Shown here: piece by piece, positions 25,164 to 35,045 of the stretch
How the letters are laid out: each line of letters opens with the position of its first letter
Position numbering within the stretch: the first letter of the stretch is position 1
Source of the DNA: Erythrocercus mccallii
Taxonomy: Eukaryota; Chordata; Aves; Passeriformes; Dicruridae
Direction: 5' to 3'
DNA: 64,000 nucleotides
NCBI GenBank assembly: GCA_013397435.1
Contig: VZRG01000168.1
Span: 258,821 to 322,820, forward strand
Translations under genes and position numbers: made by a program
Notes under the pieces: model-generated
What the model saw: the letters and a program-made list of their open reading frames with translations, nothing else
What the model was told of the DNA's origin: nothing
The model's database searches: none

Positions 25164-25533
25164 AGTTGCTGGTCTGGCACACTTGGTTGCATGAGACCCC
25201 GCCATTATCATCACAGTGTACTGAGTCTTCTCATTAAACCCCTCTCCATTTTTCTATATTTTGTTCTTTTTGTCATTTTTCTACATGGGTGTGCTCTGGG
25301 TGTCTGTACATATGCGTGTGAGACCTGCCAGTGGTCACAAAGCTGGACTAACTGGTCAGCAGGAAGGGTGGTCTAAGTGGCTGCTATCGAAAATAGCAGA
25401 TTGAAGGGCTTTATAGGAAGGGAGGCTGACAGCTGGAGAGACTGGTACCTGGGGCTGGCTGCTGGATAGGCTATGGTCTAAGGCCAGAGGGAGGGATCCA
25501 CTTAGCTGAGCATGGTGCTACCAGACTGCAAGC

Positions 25534-25564
25534 TGCACTAGCTTACTTACTGCACTAGCTTACT
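25534..25564 (+). repeat. Short tandem duplication inside LTR-like block
   Basis: TGCACTAGCTTACT occurs at 25534-25547 and again at 25551-25564, separated by three bases. Confidence 0.85.
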
Positions 25565-25754
25565 AGTTACCCCATACAGCCTGGGAGCCAGCTAGTACAG
25601 GCCATGGGTCTGGGGCTGGATACTGGACATATTGGGAGCAGCCACTGGAGGCTTTTTAGGACAGGGCCAGCCACCAGAACGTCCCATTTGTGAGTGCACA
25701 AGTGTAGGCCCTGTCAGTAAGCCTTGCAGCCAATGAGCCTGCAGTAAAGAATGG

Positions 25755-26010
25755 GATCATAGAATCACAGATTCATAGAATCGTTTTAGTTCTAAAAGTT
25801 ATCTAGTACAACACCTCTGTAATGAACAGGGACATTTTCAACAGGATTGGGTTTCTCAGAGTCCAAGGCAACCTGACCTTGAAAGGTTCCAGGGATGGGG
25901 CTTCTAACACCTCTCTGGGCAAACTGTTTCAGTGTCTTGCTACCCACACAATGAAGACTTTCTTGGTCCTGAAGATCACTGGCTTTGCCATCCCTTTAGT
26001 TTATAGTCCG
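25755..26010 (-). mobile_element. CR1 LINE fragment, reverse orientation
   Basis: The left edge shows the antisense CR1 terminus (ATCATAGAATCACAGATTCA, then TAGAATCG). It is followed by decayed 3' region text (AGGCAACCTGACCTTGAAAG, 25866-25885; TCTGGGCAAACTGTTTCAGT, 25914-25933). Only the last few hundred bases of the element are present. Confidence 0.85.
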
Positions 26011-27429
26011 TGGGGTCATTTCTGAATCACACCTTGCATACAGAGAGGCAGCTGCAGGCAAGGGGCTCCTAAGCCTTACCCTGACTCATTGCAAGAGGTC
26101 CAGTCCCATCAAGTTCCAAATGCCTCCAGCACAAAAGTTTGTGGAGAGCAAAAGCAATCACTATGACAAAAAAAGAGACGATATCCATCAGAGTGAAGAA
26201 TTAAGGTCCTAATTCCCCATTTCCTACAGTAATGGGAAATTAATCAGGAGAGAACTCTTCCAAAGGAGCTTATCACGTGCTACACAGAAAGCCAAAGAGC
26301 TTCTGGCTCCTGTGAATTTGATCTGGAAGCAGGCACAATTCTTCCTTGACCACCAAACTGATAGTTGGTTGGATCTCAGCCACATTAAACATACCCAACT
26401 GATATTACTAAAAGCAAAAATTTATTTTTTACTATGTCCTGTACCTAGTAAAGGACTAGCCTAGCATAACTGTCTTCTGTATCACTTAAAGAAGGTGAAA
26501 GGCTGTTCTGATACAGAATTGTCCAAGTACAAGGGAAAAGATTCTTTCTTGTTCACAAAAATGCCCAGAGGAAAATCTAAATTATGGAATCAATTTAGTC
26601 CTGTACAGAAACAGTGCAATATGTTTCCTGTTATGTATCAAAAATTCATGGCCAAGTGTTATTGATAAAGAACCCATTTCTTTTTATCTTTCCAGTGTAT
26701 TGAAGAGGGAAGAAATGGTGACAGAGGGGAAATAACGTTAGTATTATTTCTTTTGTCAGCTGTTTTTTCCCATTCTGTTTGGATTTTTGCTGGTTTTCTA
26801 TTTTATATCCATATAAGTAATATGTAGGTTGCTGATAAAATCACTTGTCCTTGGCCTCCTTCAAAACACTGGCAAATATATGAAATACCAGAACAAATTT
26901 TGCAGTTTTCAGGGAGGGAAAGACTTTCAAATTCGTTGAAAAATTTAATTCTTTTAGGACTAAAAATGTCACTCACATCCTGGCTCTATCTTGTCATTTC
27001 CTTGTCTATTTGTTTTATCCGAAATTGTTAAAGAACAGCTATTAACTATGGAGACAAGTACTGCAGATACCCTAGTGCAAAATTACAAGCAAAATTTACC
27101 TGTGTTACCTTATTTGCTCACAAGGGCCAGTAAGATACCACATGGTGGTCAAAATTTATCAACATTATTAAATCCATTAAGGAGTATTAAATCTATTAAA
27201 ATCAACAAAATTTTGCTTTTAAATTTATTTTTATAGTGATGGTTTTTGAGAAAGCCATCTGAAAAAGTCTTACTTAATCAGTCACATACTATATAATTTC
27301 TTTTGAATTATTTTCTAACACCTTAGGAAAAGTATCTTTCCTTGTCTTGAGAAACTATGACAAATAACTAATTCATTGCAAACTGTACCTCAGGTACATT
27401 ATTTTTTCTTAATCTTCCTACTTGCATAT
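26011..27429. other. Intergenic, no gene recognised
   Basis: AT-rich sequence with only short chance frames. The last five bases (27425-27429, CATAT) are the left target-site duplication of the neighbouring solo LTR. Confidence 0.55.
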
Positions 27430-28176
27430 TGTCTTGGTTTGAAGAGACAGGTATCTGCCAGGAAAGCTGGAGTTTTTCTTAGAATGGAGAATGTAAACCC
27501 CCTTCCCTCCGAATTATTATAATTTTGCAATTAAGGGCTTTCAGGCAAAGCTTTTGGAATAGGGATAGCAATTCTTTACTAAGAATATTAAAAATACAAA
27601 TGTAGAAATACAGAAAGACAAGCAAACAAAACAAACAAACAACCCCCTAGGAAACCCCTGACAGAGCCAGGGATGTGACCTGACACCCTGTTGGTCAGGG
27701 TGTTAGAAGCAGTCCATATGAATCCTCCTGGAGTAACAGATGCAGTTCTGTGGAGTAGAGATGATCCACAAGAAAGTCCAGGGGTGGGAGAAATGGGTCC
27801 TGTCTTCCTCCAGAGAAATCCAGTGGAGAAACAGGAAAGTCCGATGTTCCTCTGTCTCCCCTCTTTTATCTAGGTAGGTAACTTCGGACCCCCCCCGACA
27901 CCACCACCACTGGGTGGAGCATCTTACAATGGGATGATGTAATTAAGGTGAGCCTTAATGGCCCATTATCAGCATATATTCCCCCCCCAGATAGGATGAG
28001 TGGTGAAAGAGATAAGAAACACTGCTTCACTTGGTTTTAACAGCTGGGCCATTATCAGAAAGCATCTGCCCCCCTCTCCCTGTAGTTACAAGAGATAAAG
28101 AAACAAACACTTCCCCAGCTGCCCTCAACAGATGAAATAGAATACACTTTTTTTTTTGGTTCCATAACCCAAGACA
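27430..28176 (-). mobile_element. Solo LTR of an endogenous retrovirus
   Basis: A complete 747-bp LTR. Its ends are TGTCTTGG (27430-27437) and CCAAGACA (28169-28176), perfect 8-bp inverted repeats. It is flanked on both sides by CATAT (27425-27429 and 28177-28181), a 5-bp target-site duplication. Read on the minus strand, GATAAAA (27864-27870) is a TATA-like box followed by a purine-rich leader, and AGTAAA (27574-27579) is a variant poly(A) signal. The orientation is therefore minus. No internal gag-pol-env sequence remains, so the element was reduced by recombination between its two LTRs. A 5-bp duplication fits class III (ERVL-like) elements, although other classes can vary. The family looks passerine from memory. 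Confidence 0.92.
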
Positions 28177-28214
28177 CATATAATTATGTGTGTGTGCATG
28201 TGTATTTAATCTCA

Positions 28215-29190
28215 GATCATAGAATTGTAGAATGACTTGGAAGGGGACTTGCAGATCATCTACTTCCAACTCCTTGAGGTGGGCAGGGACACCTTACATC
28301 AGACCAGGTTGTCCAACCAACTGACAACCAAACTGACCTTAAGATAGAGCATTCACAGATTCTCTGGGCATCTGCTTCCAATGCTTCACCACCTTTAAAG
28401 AATTTCTTCATAATATCTAATCTAAACCTACACTCTTTTGGTTTGAATCCATTCTCCCTTGCTCTGTCACTATATGTAAGCAGACTCTCTTTATTTTTCC
28501 TTAGCGTCCCTTCAGTACTGGAAGGCTGCAATTAGGTCACCCCAAAGCCTTCTCTTTCCAGGCTGAGCAATGTCAATTCTCTCAGGCTTTCCTCATAGGA
28601 GAGGTGCTACACCCTTCTCATCATCTTGGTGGCTCCCTCTGGTTTTTCTCCAACAGGTCAATGTCCTTCCTGTGCTGGGACCCCAGAGCTGATGCAGCAC
28701 TGCATGTGGGGTCTCACCAGAGCAGAGCAGAGGGGCAGAATCCCCTCTCTTGGACTGCTGCCCAAGCTGCTTTGGATGGAGACAGGGACATGTTTGGCTT
28801 TCTGGGATGCAAGAGCATATTGCTGAGTCATGTACAACCTCTCACCCACCAGCATCCCCAAATTCTTCCTCACATGGATGCTCTGGATCTGTCCATGTCC
28901 AGCCTGTGTTGATATCACAATCCAGGTGCAGCACCTTGCATTTGGTCCTCTTGAACCTCATGGGTTTCCCATTGTCCCACTTCTTGAGGTTGCCGAGTTC
29001 ACTCTGGATGCCATCCTATTCTTCAGGTGTGTTAACTGCATCACTCAGCTTGGTGTCATCTGCAAATTCACCGAGGGTGCCTTTCTATGCCATTAATGAA
29101 GAATTAAACAACACTGGTCCCAATACAGACCCCTGAGGGACACCACTTTTCACTGACACTCAACGTGACTCTGAGCCATGCACATACTGC
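28215..29190 (-). mobile_element. CR1 LINE, reverse orientation, about 1 kb
   Basis: A well-preserved antisense CR1. The 3' terminus (ATCATAGAATTGTAGAATGA, then CTTGGAAGGGGACTTGCAGA) lies on the left. The body follows with TTTCTTCATAATATCTAATC (28401-28420), TTGGCTTTCTGGGATGCAAG (28794-28813), and the segment around AATACAGACCCCTGAGGGAC (29122-29141). It is truncated on the 5' side near 29190. Internal open frames on both strands (86-128 codons) are ORF2 remnants or shadows. Confidence 0.95.
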
Positions 29191-30754
29191 ATTTTTTACA
29201 GAGGAATGAGCACATAGAATTATACTGATTAACTTAATGTGTTAGAGAGACAAAGGATAAATTTAAATTATTCCAAAGATTAATATTTAGCTTTTAATAA
29301 GGAGATACTCAGCTGGCCTCAGTGTGCCACACCAGTCTTTTCATGAGTCACACTAATAGCAACACGCAGAGAGCATATACAATAAAAATCATGCCAATGT
29401 GAAGATCTGTAAAAGGGAGACTGTCATAATATGACACACAGAAATACTTGTCTCAGTTTAGGCCTTCATCTGTTTAAAATTCAATTACTAATGGTGAGCA
29501 TCACAGTTATAATAACTTTCAAAAATGTGTTTTCATGATCATTATCCTGAAACTCATCATACCCCAAGTGGTTGATTATTATTGTGTCTGGTTTCAGTGA
29601 AGAGGCAGAAAAGTATTACATGCACTTATCCCACTTAAATATTGACATTAAGTATATCTACTTATGTATGGGTTGATAAGGAATACAGAATTCAGTAAAT
29701 GGAAATCCTTCACATTTCCATTTGAATTTTCAGTTACCCGAAACAGTCGGAAGCTTGGTAGCTTACTCCTCACTGAGTTAAGTAAATTAGAGCAAATGCT
29801 GTTTGTTTACCAACTCAATATATAAACACATAAATGACAATATGGGATCTAGTCTAGTATCTTGAGCCACTTCCTCAGAGATAATACTTTAAATTTGCAT
29901 TATGCTTTTCAGCAGTCCTACATTTTGACATGTGCTAGCTGGAGGACCCCTTGTGCCTATGGTGGTGGTTTCTATTGCATTGCTCCAAAGAGGTTTGGCT
30001 TCTTTGTGTTTATCTATTCATTTGTTGAGTACATGCTAGCTTTTAGTGTCTATGATAATTTATAACAAGCAGATGAGCACCTTGCCTGTGTGCTGTGTAA
30101 AGAATCTACTTCGGCTAGCTTAAAGCCTCCCACCTGCTAGTTTCATTTGAATCACTTACAGGGTATGTAAGTCAGTGAAAAAGTGCTTGCTATAGACTTA
30201 TTTATGCAACTCAGTTTTTCAGACCATTTCTGTGTTTCCCCTCAGCTATCTTGTTTGAAAAGTCCTCCTATACATAGTCATTTCTTACAGAAGAGAAACA
30301 ACTTTGATAACTTTGCTCATCCTTGCAGCCTTTACCCAAACACAGATACATTATAGAATATTATTACTTTGCTACTACACAAATTTTGACATTCAAGTGG
30401 AGGAATGGGGACAGAATTTCAAATAGAGTTTGAGATGAAGGTATGTAATGGATTTATACAGCAGCATAATGATTTTTCAATATTTTGGGTCTTTTTGTTC
30501 TTTGTTCCATTTCTAGCAACTACTTATCTCCACTTTTCTCTACTGCCAGTGCACTGAAGTATCACTTTCACAGATTTCTCTCTCATGGTCCTAAGAACTT
30601 TTTTTAAACACTAATACTTGGCTCAGAAAACATTATAGATAATAGGGTTTTTTTCAATACGTGTTTCCCTTGTACATAATTTGATTTATGTACCATTTCA
30701 TTTCTAAGTCCCTTACTATTATGCAGATTTTATTTTTATAATTATTAACATTCC
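29191..30754. other. Intergenic, no gene recognised
   Basis: AT-rich sequence, with no recognisable element or exon. Confidence 0.5.
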
Positions 30755-31345
30755 TTCTTTGTCTTTATTACTTAGTATCATCAGCAAACTTTCAAACATT
30801 TTTTTCCAGATCATTTATAAGTATTGTGAATAAAAATCTGTCAGAGACTTTTATTTATGATGTCTCTTTATCATAGAAACTAGGTAATAATGCTTTCTTT
30901 TGCTTCTTGTAGCTTAATAACTTGCTCATCCATCTGAAAACCTTAACTCTTTTGCTATCACAACTAAATTTCTTTAAGAGTGTTTGGAGAAGGATCTTAC
31001 TAAATGTCTTTTGGAAATCCAGAGAAGTGTATCAACTTGATTAGTATTATTTATGTGTTTCAAGAACTCTAATAGATGATTCTGTAACTAAAGTAATTCT
31101 GATTCAACTCTCATGTGTTATATTTATCCATGTGTTTACAAGTCCCTCTCCTAAGGTCATTTTGCTCACTAGAGCCATTTACTTGGGTGCAGTTTTTCAG
31201 ATTTTGTATAAAGCTCTCTAAAAAATCACATCCAATTTAACCATCTTCCAGTCATAAGATAGTTTTAGGAACACATGAGTCAACACAATTCATAAATCAG
31301 TTAATTCTGTTCTCAGTTCCTTCAGAACACTTAAACAAATTACAG
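30755..31345 (-). mobile_element. Ancient L3/CR1-like LINE fragment
   Basis: The plus-strand text follows the antisense of the L3/old-CR1 reverse-transcriptase region: ATCATCAGCAAACTTTCAAA (30777-30796), CAGATCATTTATAAGTATTG (30808-30827), AAATGTCTTTTGGAAATCCA (31002-31021), then GTGTATCAACTTGATTAG and CAAGAACTCTAATAGATGAT (31061-31080). Divergence is much higher than in the CR1 copies nearby, and no open frame survives. Such copies predate the bird radiation, so this is the oldest recognisable insertion in the window. Confidence 0.7.
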
Positions 31346-31557
31346 CAGAAATTTGATATTTATGATCCCACCAACTGCTCTGTAGCATCTTATACTGACA
31401 TTTCAGCTCAAGATGATACTATGAAACTCACACCCAGGAAGACAGTTTGACCTCTCCATGTCCTTCCATTTTAAAGCCAGATACAGAATTTTGCATGGCC
31501 GCAGAAGTGAAACAGTGTCCAGTATACCATCAAATAAAGTAAAATAAACTTAAATAA

Positions 31558-32396
31558 TGGTTGCAGGAGTCAATCTGACTTGCCTAGCAGTCAGACACCC
31601 ACACAGCTGCTTACTCACAGACTCTTGTCCACAGCACAGGGGCAGAAGACAGATTGGAAAACCTCTTGAATTGAGATAAAGACAGGAAGATCAGTTAGCA
31701 ATAATTGTCATCAGCAAACAGAGTCTGGTGAGAAATTAATTTAATTTAATTTATTAACAGTTAAGATAGGTTTGGATAGTTGAAAAACACAGACAGATTA
31801 AAACACCACCTTCCCCTCACCCTTTTCTTTTACCAGGCTCAACTTCACTCTTACATTCCTGACCCTTCTACATTTCTCCTCCTTGTTCAAGGCAGGTGAA
31901 TAGGGACCAGGGGTTGTGGTCAGTCTGAGACAACTTCTGTCTACAGCATCTTCCTCCTCACACTTGTTCCCTGCTCCAGTGTGGGGGCTCTGCAAAAGTT
32001 CCAGTCCTTCAGAACAAACCAGGGCTCCAGATTAGAGCCCTCCATGAGCACAGCATCCACATTTGGTCCACTGTGCTCTCTTGCACAGTCTGCAGGGGAA
32101 TCTCTGCTCAACACCTACAGCACCACACCTCCCCTTCCTCCTTCTCTGACCCTGGTGACTGCAGGGATGCTTCTCATCTTCTTTTAGCTCACTCCTCACT
32201 GCATGCACAGTATTTTCACCCATTCTCCCAGCGGCACCACCCACTTTGTTGAAAGGCTCAGTTGTGTCCATCACTGGATCCATTGGAGCTGACTGGGAAT
32301 GACTGTGTGCAGCATGGAGCAGCTCTGGCCTCTCCTCACAGAGGCCACCCTGTAGCTGCTCTACCAGCACCTGGGCACTGCCAGCACATACAGTGC
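31558..32396 (-). mobile_element. ERVL-type LTR, reverse orientation
   Basis: Read on the minus strand, this region follows the avian ERVL LTR layout. It has a GC-rich U3/R portion (GGTGTTGAGCAGAGATTCCC and related text, about 32100-32120), the TTAATAAATTAAATTAATTT region, which includes an AATAAA poly(A) signal (complement at about 31735-31755), and a U5 ending near TGGTTGCA (31558). The same family appears in the opposite orientation at 34339-35045. Ends are approximate and no target-site duplication is visible. A 151-codon minus frame (32032-32487) lies inside the GC-rich part and is treated as non-coding. Confidence 0.7.
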
Positions 32397-34338
32397 CTGA
32401 ATTTCCTGTAAGCCACCAGAGGTCCCTGGAAAGGGGGTCAGCCAACACGTTCCACTGAGGAAGAACTTGCTGTGATAGATGCGGCACTAAGAATGTGGAG
32501 AAACACAGAATTTAGTAGTGGCCCAGCTGAAGACATCCACTGCAAAGGGGCTTTGTTTTCATACCAAAACTAGTGTCTAAATTCCTTCTGTGTTGACTGG
32601 AGAGGCAGTTTAGAATCAGATTCACATCAGTTGCCATAATATTTCCTAAATGAAGGCTGAAGTAAAAACAATACTAAGAAACACCAAAGGAACGGAGTAG
32701 CTCAAATCCTTCTTCTCACTTTGGGTTAAGTACATGAATGGCAAAAACTGTCTAAAAATTAAAAATCTAAATTTTCCCTTTTTAAACACAAAGGAGCCTA
32801 AGATAATGAAAGCAATCCAATTCCTAATAGACAGATTCCCTTGAGCTGAGGAGCTTTGGAGTCTAGAAGTCTCCACACCCCAGGGAGAATGCTTGAATGA
32901 GCCAACCATCTACAAATGTGAAATTTACCAGTTCATCAAGTGATGATGACATAGAACTCCAGAGGTGTCTAGAAGAGTAAAGCCAGAGTTGTACAGTTTT
33001 CATTCTCCAGTCTTTCATAAGAATAAGTGTCACCCTGCTCAACAGTTTGACAATTATGGATAACATTTTTGGTGCTCAGTGCATGGAGTGCTTAGTCACA
33101 CTATTGGTGATTCCACTCATCTCAATACAGAGTGTTGAAACAGCTGGCCAGTGGTGATTATATGATTCACCAAAGGTCAAAAGAAGCACTGGAATTGTGA
33201 AATTGAATATTATTCCAGTTAGGTTAGTGTTGCTATGACTTAGGTATCTTTCTCACTCTAGCCACAAGACTATTAAAGTAGCTACAAAACTACTTTATGT
33301 TCTATGCAGACAGAAAGAATCAGGAACTCCTGAGGTTGCCAGGCTGCAGTTTGGGTCTAACTGCTACAATCATCCATGTAAAGATTATGGAGGAAAAATG
33401 ACTCGGGGGAATAAGATTACCAAGGCTAAAATAATTATTTTTATATATAAAGAAGAAAGCTCTGCATGAACTGTAGAGTTTCTGAGATAAACAGGCGCAT
33501 ATGATTATGTCAGTGTAATTTGGAGAGAGTTGGGAGAAGTGAAGCAGAAGTTTTTGTCCTCCAAGGAACTGTTTCTGCAGCCCACATCAACAGAGGCATA
33601 TCCACTGCACAGTGGCATGTAGCCTGACCCATCAAAAGAATAATTTAATCTTCAGAACTTTCAAATTCTCATCTCTCTGAGACACTTAGGTTCAATTCTT
33701 TTAATTAAAATTTAAATGAAATTACAATTCCCTGTTTGGCATTTCAGTGGTCACTAGGACTTTACAGCATTAGGCAATGTCCCTTTCATATTAAAGGATT
33801 TGAGAAAATGTCTCACATCCAGGTATTTTATACTATCTCAGTACTGTTGATCTGGATTTATTTTGCTGCTTCCTCTATAAATGCTGAAAAAATCAGCAGT
33901 TAAAGAGGAAGCAGCAAAATTATTCCAGGGCTTGATAAGTAATATAGCCAGAAAAATGTGTATGGTCCAGATTCCCCCAAAAATTAAATAGATAGAAACT
34001 TTATTGTCAAAATTAATTTCCATATAGTATAAAGCATAGCTCAGAACTGCTCTTGCTAAATACTCTGGTCTTTTTTGCTTTTCTCATTTTTTCACAGACT
34101 GTTTATCTTTCCCCTATTTCCATCTTTTTATAAAATTATTAATATTCTCTGTGTACTCATTTACCTGTTCCTTCATCCTCTGAAAGACCTGAGTATACAC
34201 AAAGCAATAATAGTTCTCACAAGTTATAAGCTTGACCTGTATGATATAAGCCAGCATTTAAGCAACAGATACAGGTGATGGGTGACTTAACTATAGCTGA
34301 ATTTTAGATGACTTAAACAAAAGAAATCAAGAAGCGGT
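32397..34338. other. Spacer between two inverted LTRs
   Basis: About 1.9 kb of AT-rich sequence between a minus-oriented and a plus-oriented ERVL-type LTR. I see no gag, pol or env remnant in it. It contains the strong hairpin at 33852-33928. Confidence 0.5.
33852..33928. other. Near-perfect 77-nt hairpin, pre-miRNA-like
   Basis: The left arm (33852-33887) and right arm (33893-33928) pair over 36 positions with four mismatches (33857/33923, 33859/33921, 33877/33903, 33881/33899). The terminal loop is five A residues (33888-33892). The core is ATTTTGCTGCTTCCTCT on the left matched by AGAGGAAGCAGCAAAAT on the right. Length and structure suit a microRNA precursor, although the loop is short. 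A local inverted duplication from replication template switching would look the same. I do not recognise a known microRNA seed here. Confidence 0.9.
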
Positions 34339-35045
34339 TGTATTGGGTTTGCATAGCCAGGTTTTGGTAGGAGGGGACTACAGGGGTGGCTTCTCTGAGG
34401 AGCTGATAGCAGCTTCTCCCATGTCCAACAGAGCCAATAGCAGCTGGCCCCAAGCTGGACCTGCTGCTGGCCAAGGCACCAGTGATGGTGATAGTGCTTC
34501 TGGGATAATGCATTTAAGAAGGAGGGAAAGAAACCCTGCAACTGCAGGCAGAGAGAGGAGTGATGATATGGGAGAAAAACAGCTCTGAGTACACAAAGGT
34601 CAGTGAAGAAGGTGGGGGAGGAGGTGCTTCAGGCTCAGGAGCAGTGATTCCCCTGCAGCCCTTGGTGCAGACCATGGTAAAGCAGCTGTGCTCCTGCAGC
34701 CCAAGGAGGTTCATGATGAAGCAGAGACCCACCTGCAGCTATTGGAGGACTCTAAGCAGGCAGATATACTTGAAAGAGGCTGTCACTCCATGGAAAGCCT
34801 GCACTGGAGCAGGCACCTGGCAGGACCTGTGACCCCATGAAGAGAGCACTGTCATACTGCAGGGGCTTGGAGCAGGTTCGCAGGCAGGACTTGAGACCCC
34901 ATGGGGAACAAACCTGGAGTAACCTGTTCCCGAAGGACAGCACTTTGTGAAAGAGACGCACAAAGGAGCAGTTCATGAAGAACTGCAGCCTATGGGAAGC
35001 ACTCGTGCAGAAGTTTGTGGAGGACTGTCTCTAATGGGATAGGTT
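34339..35045 (+). mobile_element. ERVL-type LTR, plus orientation
   Basis: The block begins TGTATTGGGTTTGCATAGCC, followed by AGGTTTTGGTAGGAGGGG. This is the start I associate with avian ERVL LTRs. It continues with the characteristic tandem-like 'GCAGCCC...TGGAGCAGG...CATGGG' segments (for example AAAGCCTGCACTGGAGCAGG at 34794-34813 and GAACTGCAGCCTATGGGAAG at 34979-34998). The usual AT-rich poly(A) and U5 part is missing or too diverged after about 35045, so this copy is probably 3'-truncated. Open frames on both strands (66-90 codons) follow from the GC richness. Confidence 0.75.

Larger units (their letters stand above)
24900..25754 (+). mobile_element. Probable retroviral LTR with U3/R signals
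   Basis: The block has a retroviral promoter-to-poly(A) layout. A TATAAATA box at 25156-25163 is followed about 70 bases later by an ATTAAA signal at 25233-25238 within TTCTCATTAAACCCCTCTCC, then by a T-rich and TGTG-containing U5-like stretch. Further right the sequence turns GC-rich (CTGGGGCTGG motifs). The outer ends are not defined and no target-site duplication was found, so the extent is approximate. The right edge abuts a CR1 3' end at 25755. Confidence 0.45.

Noticed and set aside
28604..29136. Several overlapping open frames of 66-128 codons on both strands
   Set aside because: The segment is antisense CR1 ORF2. These frames are remnants or shadows of the LINE.
32032..32487. 151-codon minus-strand frame rich in Gly, Gln and Arg
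   Set aside because: It overlaps an ERVL-type LTR, and GC-rich LTR sequence commonly stays open without coding for protein.
31558..35045. A single provirus bounded by the two LTRs at 31558-32396 and 34339-35045
   Set aside because: The LTRs point in opposite directions and the spacer has no gag-pol-env text. Proviral LTRs are direct repeats.
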